Assembly: GCA_014380255.1 (NCBI GenBank)
Contig: JACMKG010000031.1
Coordinates: 1 to 6,071 of the forward strand
Direction of reading: 5' to 3'
DNA length: 6,071 nt
Source: Prolixibacteraceae bacterium
GTDB lineage: Bacteria > Bacteroidota > Bacteroidia > Bacteroidales > Prolixibacteraceae
The translations under genes were made by a program, and so were the position numbers. Positions within the stretch are counted from its first letter, which is position 1; every line of letters starts with the position of its first letter. Positions 1 through 6,071 of this stretch are shown here, piece by piece. The notes beneath the pieces were generated by a model that saw nothing but the letters and a program-made list of their open reading frames with translations, was not told where the DNA came from and ran no database searches.

Positions 1-1
1 C

Positions 2-802
2 CACGGTGTATTCAACTACGAAGGTGGTTGCTATGCTAAGGTAATCGATTTGAGCAAAGAAAACGAACCAGACATCTGGAGAGCAATTCGTCGTGATGCA
101 TTACTCGAAAACGTTACTGTAAATGCAGATGGAACTCCTGACTATTCAAAAGAAGTTTCTAAGACTGAAAACACACGTGTTTCTTACCCAATTCACCACA
201 TCAACAAGATTGTTCTTCCTTCACGTGCAGGTCATGCGAGCAAGATCATTTATTTGTCAGCTGATGCCTTTGGTGTATTGCCTCCCGTATCAATTCTTGA
301 TGAACAATCAGCTCAGTACCACTTCCTTTGCGGTTACACCTCAAAATTAGCTGGAACAGAGCGTGGTATCACTGAACCACAGATGTCATTCTCACCAGCT
401 TTCGGCGAAGCATTCCTTACTCTTCACCCAACCATGTACGCTAAAACGCTGGTAGGTAAAATGCAGGAACACGGAGCAAAAGCTTATTTGGTGAACACAG
501 GCTGGAACGGAACAGGCAAACGTATTTCTTTGAAAAACACACGTGCCATCATCGATGCTATCATTGACGGAACAATCCTGGAAGCTGAAACAGTTAATAT
601 CCCTGTTTTGAACCTGGTTGCTCCTAAAACATTGAACGGTGTTGATGCAGGTATCCTTGATCCACGCGACACTTATGCTACAGAAGCTGACTGGACTGCA
701 AAAGCAAAACAACTGGCTGCTAAGTACATTGCTAACTTCGAACAGTATTGTGACAACGACGCTGCAGTTGCAATGAAAGCTTCAGGCCCACAGTTAGACT
801 AA
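2..802 (+). CDS. pckA: Phosphoenolpyruvate carboxykinase (ATP), C-terminal half, 5' end outside window
   Basis: PckA interconverts oxaloacetate plus ATP with phosphoenolpyruvate, CO2 and ADP in the cytosol. It serves gluconeogenesis or, in many anaerobic Bacteroidota, CO2-fixing succinate fermentation. The reading frame is open from base 2 with no start, so the gene enters from the left; 266 residues are visible, against about 540 for the whole enzyme. Visible family motifs in order are [13 protein letters not shown] (the segment after the kinase-2 aspartates), [39 protein letters not shown] and [12 protein letters not shown]. The arginine encoded at 176-178 matches the substrate-binding Arg333 of the E. 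coli enzyme. The ATP-binding P-loop lies upstream of the window. The end, GPQLD, resembles the GPKL end of E. coli PckA, so the C-terminus appears intact. A hairpin terminator follows 35 bp after the stop. Arginine codons are 7 CGT, 1 CGC and 1 AGA, a bias typical of highly expressed genes and unlike the genes downstream. The TTG at 50 is internal and not a start. Identification is secure. Confidence 0.97.
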   Translation, partial: HGVFNYEGGCYAKVIDLSKENEPDIWRAIRRDALLENVTVNADGTPDYSKEVSKTENTRVSYPIHHINKIVLPSRAGHASKIIYLSADAFGVLPPVSILDEQSAQYHFLCGYTSKLAGTERGITEPQMSFSPAFGEAFLTLHPTMYAKTLVGKMQEHGAKAYLVNTGWNGTGKRISLKNTRAIIDAIIDGTILEAETVNIPVLNLVAPKTLNGVDAGILDPRDTYATEADWTAKAKQLAAKYIANFEQYCDNDAAVAMKASGPQLD

Positions 803-836
803 GAATCAGCGTATTTTAATACACTGACCCGAATAT

Positions 837-867
837 AAACCCTGTTGGCAACAACAGGGTTTTTTTT
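837..867 (+). terminator. Rho-independent terminator of pckA, probably acting in both directions
   Basis: An 8-bp perfect stem pairs CCCTGTTG (840-847) with CAACAGGG (852-859). The loop is GCAA (848-851), a GNRA-type tetraloop. AAA at 837-839 can extend the stem against the first Ts of an eight-T tract at 860-867. It lies 35 bp after the pckA stop, as expected for its terminator. On the minus strand the same hairpin follows the SDR gene directly, but its downstream tail there reads TTTATATT. Termination in that direction should therefore be weaker. Confidence 0.92.
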
Positions 868-1723
868 ATGCTGTAATTTCGGCAAGGCATGTTTTGATAT
901 CGCGAAAGAGAAAGGCGAAGCCTTCATTCATTAGTCTTTCAGGCTTTACCTGGGGGCTTTTCATGAGCAGTGAGGAAGCTTCGCCCAGGCTTATTTTAAG
1001 AGCTATGGCAGGGACGGTAAATAAAGCCGGCCTGTGCAGGGCTTTTGCCAAGGCGCGGGTGAATGTCTTGTTGTCGATGTTTTCGGGAGCTACCAGGTTG
1101 TAAATGCCACGAGCCTGTTGATGCTGAATGCCCCATACCATGGCATTGACCACATCAAAGATATGAACAAAGGGAAAGGGCTGTTTGCCCGATGCAATCT
1201 TACCTCCCAGACCTGCTTTAAAGAGAGGCAGTAATTTTTTCATCGTTTGTGCTTCCTTCCCTAAAATCAAGCCAATTCTGAATATTACCCTTCTCACTTT
1301 GGGAGATAAGCCCTCAGAGGCCTCTTCCCATTTAGTTACAACCTCTCCCACAAAATCATCAGCATACAGCTTACTTGTTTCCGTGTGCATCACACCCGGT
1401 GAATAAATGCCAATAGCCGATGCTGAGATAAAGGTACGAGGTCTACTGTTTTCAGGTAAACTGTTGATGGCATTCACGATGTTACGGGTAGTATCGATCC
1501 TGCTTTGAAGGATTTCCTTTTTATTGGCCTCGGTCCATCGTTGAAGGATCGGAGCACCGGCCAGGTTAATCACTACATCTGTATCAGACAATAATGCAGG
1601 TAATTTCTCAATATTATAGAGCAAGCGTCTTTTAATGGGTACAATCGTATGATGGTCTGCTTCCAACTCCGAGATCAGATTTTTAGCAATATATCCATTT
1701 GCTCCGGAAACTGCGATAATCAT
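866..1723 (-). CDS. TIGR01777-family atypical SDR (NAD-dependent epimerase/dehydratase-like, YfcH/SDR39U1 type)
   Basis: This is a 285-residue cytosolic protein of the extended-SDR TIGR01777 family. The family binds NAD(P), but its substrate is not established. The N-terminal Rossmann strand carries GANGYIA (residues 7-13). Family signatures follow: VINLAGAPI (51-59), SRIDTTR (74-80), ISASAIGIY (99-107), a WEEA segment (132-135), LPLFKAGLGGKIASGKQ (165-181), VHIFDVV (186-192) and NLVAPE (209-214). The C-terminal DUF1731-like tail (about 235-282) includes RPALFTVPA, a GEASSLLMKS segment and PERLMNEGF. No YxxxK catalytic motif follows Tyr107, which I recall as normal for this atypical group. 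Oddities are Ala13 where the third cofactor-loop glycine is usual, and a shortened stretch between residues 30 and 50. The ATG at 1723 gives the Rossmann strand directly at the N-terminus, as expected. The bases before it (AAAAACAAACTC) hold no Shine-Dalgarno. The gene converges on pckA, with its stop inside the terminator T-tract, and diverges from the PBP gene. Family call is sure; function is not. Confidence 0.92.
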   Translation of the reverse strand: MIIAVSGANGYIAKNLISELEADHHTIVPIKRRLLYNIEKLPALLSDTDVVINLAGAPILQRWTEANKKEILQSRIDTTRNIVNAINSLPENSRPRTFISASAIGIYSPGVMHTETSKLYADDFVGEVVTKWEEASEGLSPKVRRVIFRIGLILGKEAQTMKKLLPLFKAGLGGKIASGKQPFPFVHIFDVVNAMVWGIQHQQARGIYNLVAPENIDNKTFTRALAKALHRPALFTVPAIALKISLGEASSLLMKSPQVKPERLMNEGFAFLFRDIKTCLAEITA

Positions 1724-1870
1724 GAGTTTGTTTTTCTATTTAGCAGATATTGAGCCTTCCATATTAAACCCCGGGAATTCATGTGAAAATTATACCGGTC
1801 TTTCAGTGGTGTTTCTTTATATCTGGACGTTATTCGATTATTTTTTAAAAGAAATACAAATAAGTTGAAA

Positions 1871-1887
1871 TTAAGTTTAACTTTTAT
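1871..1887 (+). repeat. Operator-like short repeat, copy 1
   Basis: The sequence TTAAGTTTAACTTTTAT has an interrupted inverted core, TTAA-GT-TTAA, followed by CTTTTAT. A near-identical copy lies exactly 110 bp downstream (1981-1996), and a degenerate AGTTTAA core also occurs at 1915-1921. The shared 15-16 bp block suggests a regulator site, but in such AT-rich DNA chance similarity is a real possibility. Confidence 0.35.
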
Positions 1888-1895
1888 CGTTTAAA

Positions 1896-1926
1896 TCTGA
1901 TGTTTGCTCATTTTAGTTTAATTTTG
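1896..1926 (+). promoter_or_regulatory. Candidate Bacteroidota-type promoter for the PBP-CLC operon
   Basis: TAATTTTG at 1919-1926 matches the TAnnTTTG -7 consensus of the Bacteroidota primary sigma factor at every fixed base. TCTG at 1896-1899, 19 nt upstream, matches the TTTG -33 element at three of four bases. Transcription would start near 1932-1935, giving a leader of about 95 nt before the PBP start. The element is known from the phylum; its use here is inferred. Confidence 0.5.
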
Positions 1927-1980
1927 CCACTATTAAACTTCCTGAGCCTGCATTACCTAATTCATGTTGTTTTTATTTAA

Positions 1981-1996
1981 GTAAGTTTACTTTTAT
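1981..1996 (+). repeat. Operator-like short repeat, copy 2
   Basis: The sequence GTAAGTTTACTTTTAT has an interrupted inverted core, GTAA-GT-TTAC. It shares TAAGTTTA followed by CTTTTAT with copy 1 at 1871-1887, differing by one A. It lies downstream of the promoter candidate, where a bound protein could block transcription. TAAGTTTA also resembles a -7 element (7 of 8 to TAnnTTTG), so the block could instead be a second promoter, though no -33 element is placed correctly for it. Confidence 0.35.
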
Positions 1997-2015
1997 TCAA
2001 GAGATCGAAAATACT

Positions 2016-2020
2016 AAGGA
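2016..2020 (+). promoter_or_regulatory. Possible Shine-Dalgarno of the PBP gene
   Basis: AAGGA lies 9 nt before the ATG at 2030, an acceptable distance. It is the only clear purine-rich Shine-Dalgarno-like sequence before any start in the window, and it supports 2030 as the start. The AGGGG directly touching the ATG is too close to serve. Confidence 0.5.
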
Positions 2021-2029
2021 AATCAGGGG

Positions 2030-4447
2030 ATGAAAAAAAGAATACCCATATCGTCAGCAAAGACTAAATCATCAGGTAAAAAGAAGTCCGGTTCATCAAA
2101 AAGCCTGGGACGCAGGATCTTTTTCTTTTTTCTAAAGGCAGGAGTAGCCTTGCTTCTTGTGGCTTTTTTGCTTTTTCTAATCGTGTATGTCGGATTTACA
2201 GGACCGGTGCCTTCAACGGATGTATTGCAGAAGATAAAGAACCCGGTGGCATCAGAGGTATTTGCCAGTGATGGCCGTTTGTTGGGCCGTTATTATGTTG
2301 AAAACCGAAGTAATGTAAGTTTTGATGAAATATCGCCCGATTTGATTAATGCTTTGATTGCAACCGAAGATTCCAGGTTTTATCAGCACCGGGGGATTGA
2401 TGAGGTAGCTCTGGCAAGGGTTTTCGTTAAGTCAATTTTGCTGCAGGACAGGAGTGCAGGGGGAGGGAGTACCCTGAGCCAGCAGATAGCCAAGAACCTG
2501 TATCCGCGCAGGTCATTTGGCGCATTCACCATGCCAATTAATAAACTGAGGGAATCAATCATTGCTTACCGTCTGGAGAAACTTTATAGCAAGGATGATA
2601 TCCTTACCCTTTATCTGAATACGGTTCCCTTTGCAGAAAATATATTCGGCATTGAAGTAGCTTCCGAAAGGTTCTTCAACAAGCCACCTTCGAAACTAAA
2701 GGTACATGAGGCGGCTACCCTGGTGGGAATGCTTAAAGCCAATAACAGTTATAACCCGAGAAAGAATCCTGCAAGGTCGTTGGAAAGACGTAATGTGGTG
2801 ATTGATCAGATGCTTAAGTATGGATACATCTCGGAAGGGGAAGCTAAACTTTATAAGGATGAGCCCATGGTTCTGGCTTACAATCTTATTACCTACAACG
2901 AAGGGCCGGCTCCTTACCTGATGGAGAAACTCCGTCCAACACTTCAGGCCTGGTGTGACGATCATGTGAAGGAAGACAATACGGTTTATAATTTATATAC
3001 CGATGGCTTAAAGATTAAGACCACCCTTGATTTTGATATGCAGATGGCTGCTGAAAAAGCAGTAAAAGCACAGATGAAGAACCTGCAGGCCCTGTTCGAT
3101 GAGCACTGGGGAGATAAGAATCCATGGGGAAAGGATCAGTCGGTGGTACAGCGTGCCATGAAGCGTTCCGAACGGTACAAGAATTTAAAGAGTAAAGGTG
3201 TTTCTGAAGAGCAGATCAAGGAAATATTCGAGACTCCCACATCGATATCCCTTTTTAGTTGGGATGGACCCAAGCAGGTGGAAATGACCCCTATGGACTC
3301 TGTTCAGCATTACCTGAAGATACTGAACAGTGGCTTTATGGCCATGGACCCTTATTCGGGAGAACTGAAAGCTTACATTGGTGGAAACGATTTCCGTTAC
3401 TTTCAATACGATCATACGATTTCCAGAAGGCAGGTAGGCTCTACGTTTAAGCCGGTGGTTTACCTGGCTGCCCTGGAGGCAGGGATACCACCTGACACGT
3501 ATTTCCCCAATGAGAAAAAGGTGTATGCAGAATACAATGACTGGGCCCCTGAGAATTCCCACGATGATTACACGGGTTTTTACACCATGGAAGGAGCTTT
3601 GGCCAAATCAATCAATACCATAGCTGTGGATGTAATCATTCAAACAGGGATATCCAAGGTGGTTGATCTGGCTCAAAGAATGGGTATTAAATCCGATCTG
3701 CCAGCTTATCCTTCCCTTGCGCTGGGAGCAGCTTCTGTATCCCTGGAAGAGATGATCTGTGTATTCTCTGAAATTGTTAACGGGGGAATGAAGATAAAGC
3801 CCTACTACCTTAAGTCTATTGAATCAAACGAAGGGGCGATGCTTGAGAAGTTTGAAAATGTTCAGTCTAAGGAACATTTGGCAAATCCAGAGAACTGCCG
3901 GATAGTGACTCACATGCTTAAAGCGGTTGTTAATGGTGGAACAGGTAGCGCCATCCGCAATGTGTGGGGCATTGATGCTGATTTTGCCGGAAAGACTGGC
4001 ACTACGCAGGATCAGGCCGACGGATGGTTTATTGGAATGACTCCCACGCTGGTAGCCGGTGCATGGGTGGGGGGTGAAGATCCCTCGGTACATTTCCGCA
4101 CGTTGGGAGCCGGAGCAGGTGGGCAAACAGCCCTTCCAATTGTTGGTCATTTTTACAAGCAGGTGTTAAGCAACGGTAAGTTCCGTAAAATGAGGAACAG
4201 CTACTTTGAATCACCTTCGGAGGAAACCCTGGCGATGATGGCTATCCCTCCTTACCGCGATCTGCTTGAGGTAGAAAGAAGAGGTTTCTTCCGCGACCTG
4301 TTTGGCGGCAAGACCAGGGAAGAGAAAGAAGAGCTCAGACAAAGAGAACAACTCGAAGAGCCTGTTGTAAAGACGGAGGAAAAGAAATCAGAAAAGAAAC
4401 CTTTCTGGAAGAGCATGAAGGAAGTATTTAAGAAGAAAAAACAATAA
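2030..4447 (+). CDS. mrcA: Class A penicillin-binding protein, PBP1A type (glycosyltransferase/transpeptidase)
   Basis: This 805-residue bifunctional enzyme polymerises lipid II into glycan strands and cross-links the peptides in the periplasm, anchored in the inner membrane. Residues 1-29 are basic and cytosolic (Lys/Arg/Ser-rich), followed by one membrane helix at about 30-55. The GT51 domain (about 75-255) shows ATEDSRFYQHRGID with catalytic Glu113, GGSTLSQQIAKN (145-156), KLRESIIAYRLE with the second glutamate Glu175, and the YSKDDILTLYLN motif (186-197). A linker of roughly 90 residues (about 345-432) precedes the transpeptidase. That domain carries all three penicillin-binding motifs: STFK with nucleophile Ser471, SIN (527-529) and KTGT (655-658). 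The tail after about 755 is highly charged, alternating Glu and Lys and ending in a Lys-rich stretch; it looks disordered. Length and architecture fit PBP1A, and nothing is missing. The start is supported by AAGGA upstream and by the cytosolic basic segment. It is probably co-transcribed with the CLC gene 13 bp downstream. The symbol follows the E. coli PBP1A gene. Confidence 0.96.
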   Translation: MKKRIPISSAKTKSSGKKKSGSSKSLGRRIFFFFLKAGVALLLVAFLLFLIVYVGFTGPVPSTDVLQKIKNPVASEVFASDGRLLGRYYVENRSNVSFDEISPDLINALIATEDSRFYQHRGIDEVALARVFVKSILLQDRSAGGGSTLSQQIAKNLYPRRSFGAFTMPINKLRESIIAYRLEKLYSKDDILTLYLNTVPFAENIFGIEVASERFFNKPPSKLKVHEAATLVGMLKANNSYNPRKNPARSLERRNVVIDQMLKYGYISEGEAKLYKDEPMVLAYNLITYNEGPAPYLMEKLRPTLQAWCDDHVKEDNTVYNLYTDGLKIKTTLDFDMQMAAEKAVKAQMKNLQALFDEHWGDKNPWGKDQSVVQRAMKRSERYKNLKSKGVSEEQIKEIFETPTSISLFSWDGPKQVEMTPMDSVQHYLKILNSGFMAMDPYSGELKAYIGGNDFRYFQYDHTISRRQVGSTFKPVVYLAALEAGIPPDTYFPNEKKVYAEYNDWAPENSHDDYTGFYTMEGALAKSINTIAVDVIIQTGISKVVDLAQRMGIKSDLPAYPSLALGAASVSLEEMICVFSEIVNGGMKIKPYYLKSIESNEGAMLEKFENVQSKEHLANPENCRIVTHMLKAVVNGGTGSAIRNVWGIDADFAGKTGTTQDQADGWFIGMTPTLVAGAWVGGEDPSVHFRTLGAGAGGQTALPIVGHFYKQVLSNGKFRKMRNSYFESPSEETLAMMAIPPYRDLLEVERRGFFRDLFGGKTREEKEELRQREQLEEPVVKTEEKKSEKKPFWKSMKEVFKKKKQ

Positions 4448-4460
4448 TCAATTTAATTTA

Positions 4461-6071
4461 ATGAATAAAGGACTTGAGAAGTGGTTTTCTGACATATCAG
4501 AGAAGAACTTAATTTATGGCCTGAGCTTATTGGTGGGAGTATTGAGTGGGACGGCGGCTTTTATGCTTAAGAATTTCATCTTTTATGTCAGCCATTTTCT
4601 AACAAGTCAGTTTAAAGCTTCACATGAAAGTTATTTTTACCTGGCGTATCCGATGATTGGTATATTGATCAGTCTGCTGATCGTGAAATATGTCATTAAA
4701 GATGATATCAGCCATGGTGTATCAAAGATACTGTCTGTCATTTCCAAAAAGGGAAGCCAGATCAAGGCACACAACATGTTCTCCTCGATGGTTACCAGTG
4801 GTTTTACCATCGGGTTCGGAGGTTCCGTTGGAGCGGAATCACCCATTGTGTATACCGGGGCGGCCATTGGTTCAAACATTTCCCGTTTGTTTAACCTTAA
4901 CCAGAACCAGATTCGTTTGCTTATTGGCTGCGGGGCCACAGGCGCTATTGCCGGCATTTTCAAGGCACCCATTGCAGGCATCATGTTTACGCTGGAAGTG
5001 CTGATGCTTGATCTGACCATGGCATCCATCATTCCACTGCTCATTTCAGGAATTACAGCGGCTACGATCGCTTATTTCTTTATGGGCGAGTCTGTCATGT
5101 TTCATTTCTCGATTGAAAACCAGTTCGACTACAACAACATCCCTTATTACATCATCCTGGGCATATTCTGTGGCCTGATATCCTTTTACTTCACCCGCAC
5201 GGGGATGTATGTGGAAAGTCGTTTTAAACGCATCAGCCGTAACAGCTATGTAAAGCTTATCATCGGGGGCATCACCCTGGGTGTGATGGTTTTTATATTT
5301 CCTTCCCTGTGGGGTGAAGGGTATGAGTCGATCAATAAAATATTCAATGGGGAAGGACCAGATCTGTTAAATAATTCCGTTTTCTTTGACTGGAAAACAG
5401 ATCCTTACGTGTTACTGCTTATTTTGATAATAATACTAATGCTTAAAGTGGTAGCCATGTCCATCACCACCTCCAGCGGGGGAGTAGGAGGGATCTTTGC
5501 CCCATCCCTGTTCATGGGAGCTCTCGGTGGGTATATTCTATCGCTTTCTTTCAATACATTTTTTGGCCTTAATCTGCCACATGCCAACTTTGCACTCGCT
5601 GGCATGGGTGCTCTGATGGCTGGAATCATGCATGCCCCGTTGTTGGGCATCTTCCTGATTGCCGAGATAACCGGCGGCTATCAGTTGCTGGTACCCTTAA
5701 TCATTTCAGCCACGGTGGCCTATGTGATAGCGACTCGTTTTGAACCTCATTCGATTTATACCAAGCGACTGGCCGAGCTGGGGCAGTTGGTTACCCATCA
5801 TAAAGACAAGGCGGCCATGCATTACATGAATGTGAAGGATCTGATTGAAAAGGATTTTGAGATTCTCTCACCAGACCTCAACCTGGGACAACTGACTTAT
5901 TACATTGCCCGTTCAAAAAGAGATTTATTCCCCGTGGTGGATGAGAATGGGATGATGCTGGGCATGATCAAGCTGAATGATATCAGGAACCTGATGTTTG
6001 AACAGGATTTGTATGAGAAGATCAGTGTAAGCGACCTCATGTATATGCCCGAGTATTTTATATCCCCCAAA
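4461..6071 (+). CDS. CLC-family chloride channel/transporter with C-terminal CBS region, 3' end outside window
   Basis: The frame opens with ATG at 4461 and runs without a stop through 537 codons to the window edge. The product is a polytopic inner-membrane anion channel or anion/proton antiporter, which normally works as a homodimer. Membrane helices fill about residues 17-425. Anion-path motifs are SHGVS (84-88, the GSGIP position), GAESP (124-128, with Glu126 as the gating glutamate) and GIFAP (344-348, the GxFxP motif). Tyr433 in SIYTKRL fits the pore tyrosine (Tyr445 of E. coli ClcA). A soluble region from about 453 resembles a CBS pair: MNVKDLI, then DLFPVVDENGMMLGMIKLNDI (first repeat), with a second repeat beginning near SVSDLM (522-527). 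Perhaps 50-70 residues lie beyond the window. At the position of the proton glutamate Glu203 of E. coli ClcA there is Val180 (FTLEV), so exchange versus channel behaviour cannot be told. It starts 13 bp after the PBP stop with no Shine-Dalgarno (AATTTAATTTA precedes the ATG), suggesting one operon. Family call is secure; ion and mechanism are inferred. Confidence 0.94.
   Translation, partial: MNKGLEKWFSDISEKNLIYGLSLLVGVLSGTAAFMLKNFIFYVSHFLTSQFKASHESYFYLAYPMIGILISLLIVKYVIKDDISHGVSKILSVISKKGSQIKAHNMFSSMVTSGFTIGFGGSVGAESPIVYTGAAIGSNISRLFNLNQNQIRLLIGCGATGAIAGIFKAPIAGIMFTLEVLMLDLTMASIIPLLISGITAATIAYFFMGESVMFHFSIENQFDYNNIPYYIILGIFCGLISFYFTRTGMYVESRFKRISRNSYVKLIIGGITLGVMVFIFPSLWGEGYESINKIFNGEGPDLLNNSVFFDWKTDPYVLLLILIIILMLKVVAMSITTSSGGVGGIFAPSLFMGALGGYILSLSFNTFFGLNLPHANFALAGMGALMAGIMHAPLLGIFLIAEITGGYQLLVPLIISATVAYVIATRFEPHSIYTKRLAELGQLVTHHKDKAAMHYMNVKDLIEKDFEILSPDLNLGQLTYYIARSKRDLFPVVDENGMMLGMIKLNDIRNLMFEQDLYEKISVSDLMYMPEYFISPK

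Larger units (their letters stand above)
1724..2029. other. Divergent AT-rich intergenic region, no gene seen
   Basis: These 306 bp separate the start of the SDR gene from the start of the PBP gene, so promoters for both directions should lie here. The half next to the PBP gene (about 1815-2010) is strongly AT-rich and holds the promoter candidate and short repeats listed separately. For the minus-strand SDR gene I found only a weak -7-like element, GAAAATTA at 1785-1792 (TAATTTTC on the minus strand, 7 of 8 to TAnnTTTG), without a matching -33 element. I see no convincing small ORF, structured RNA or strong hairpin. Confidence 0.6.

Noticed and set aside
50..802. A separate 250-residue gene starting with TTG at 50
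   Set aside because: The frame is open upstream to base 2 and encodes conserved PckA residues ([13 protein letters not shown]), so this is an internal codon.
1770..1780. CCCGGG directly joined to GAATTC (SmaI and EcoRI sites), resembling a cloning polylinker
   Set aside because: No other vector sequence or clustered sites surround it and the flanks match the AT-rich spacer; two adjacent hexamers can arise by chance.
1982..1989. TAAGTTTA as the main -7 promoter element of the PBP gene
   Set aside because: It is 7 of 8 to consensus, but the nearest upstream TTG (1967-1969) is only 12 nt away and no -33 element lies near 19 nt; the 1919-1926 site fits better.
3185..3562. Minus-strand open frame of 125 codons inside the PBP gene
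   Set aside because: It lies opposite the PBP linker and STFK region, shows no family motif, and has no promoter or ribosome binding site.
4637..5044. Minus-strand open frame of 135 codons opposite the CLC gene, plus another at 5405-5650
   Set aside because: Both lie antisense to strongly conserved CLC motifs and read as low-complexity Met/Pro/Ala-rich shadows without any recognisable domain.
1..6071. A mobile element, defence system or other novel multi-gene system
   Set aside because: All coding space belongs to housekeeping-type families; there are no transposase, integrase, nuclease or toxin motifs and no terminal repeats.

Overview
The window holds four protein-coding genes, two of them cut by its edges. 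It looks like an ordinary chromosomal segment of a member of the Bacteroidota. Three things point there: the style of the PBP1A-type and CLC proteins, weak or absent Shine-Dalgarno sequences before two of the three visible starts, and an exact TAnnTTTG promoter -7 element upstream of the PBP gene. The assignment is inference from memory of these families, not a database result. I see no tRNA, rRNA, CRISPR array, insertion sequence, attachment site or phage gene.

Layout. Positions 2-802 (+) are the C-terminal half of ATP-dependent phosphoenolpyruvate carboxykinase (pckA). A strong hairpin terminator with a GCAA loop follows at 837-867. Its T-tract runs into the stop codon of the convergent gene at 866-1723 (-), a TIGR01777-type atypical NAD(P)-binding SDR protein. 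A 306-bp AT-rich divergent intergenic region (1724-2029) holds a plausible Bacteroidota-type promoter and a pair of short operator-like repeats. A class A penicillin-binding protein (PBP1A type, 805 aa) follows at 2030-4447 (+). Only 13 bp later comes a CLC-family chloride channel/transporter with a C-terminal CBS region. It starts at 4461 (+) and stays open to the right edge.

How the genes relate. The PBP builds and cross-links peptidoglycan at the outer face of the inner membrane. The CLC protein moves anions across the same membrane. The two are probably co-transcribed because of their spacing and shared strand, but I see no established functional link. PckA (gluconeogenesis/anaplerosis) and the SDR protein are separate transcription units that merely share a terminator region.

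No new multi-gene system is visible. The points most worth a second look are the ion-pathway residues of the CLC protein, the repeat-bearing intergenic region, and the altered cofactor-binding loop and shortened N-terminal fold of the SDR protein.
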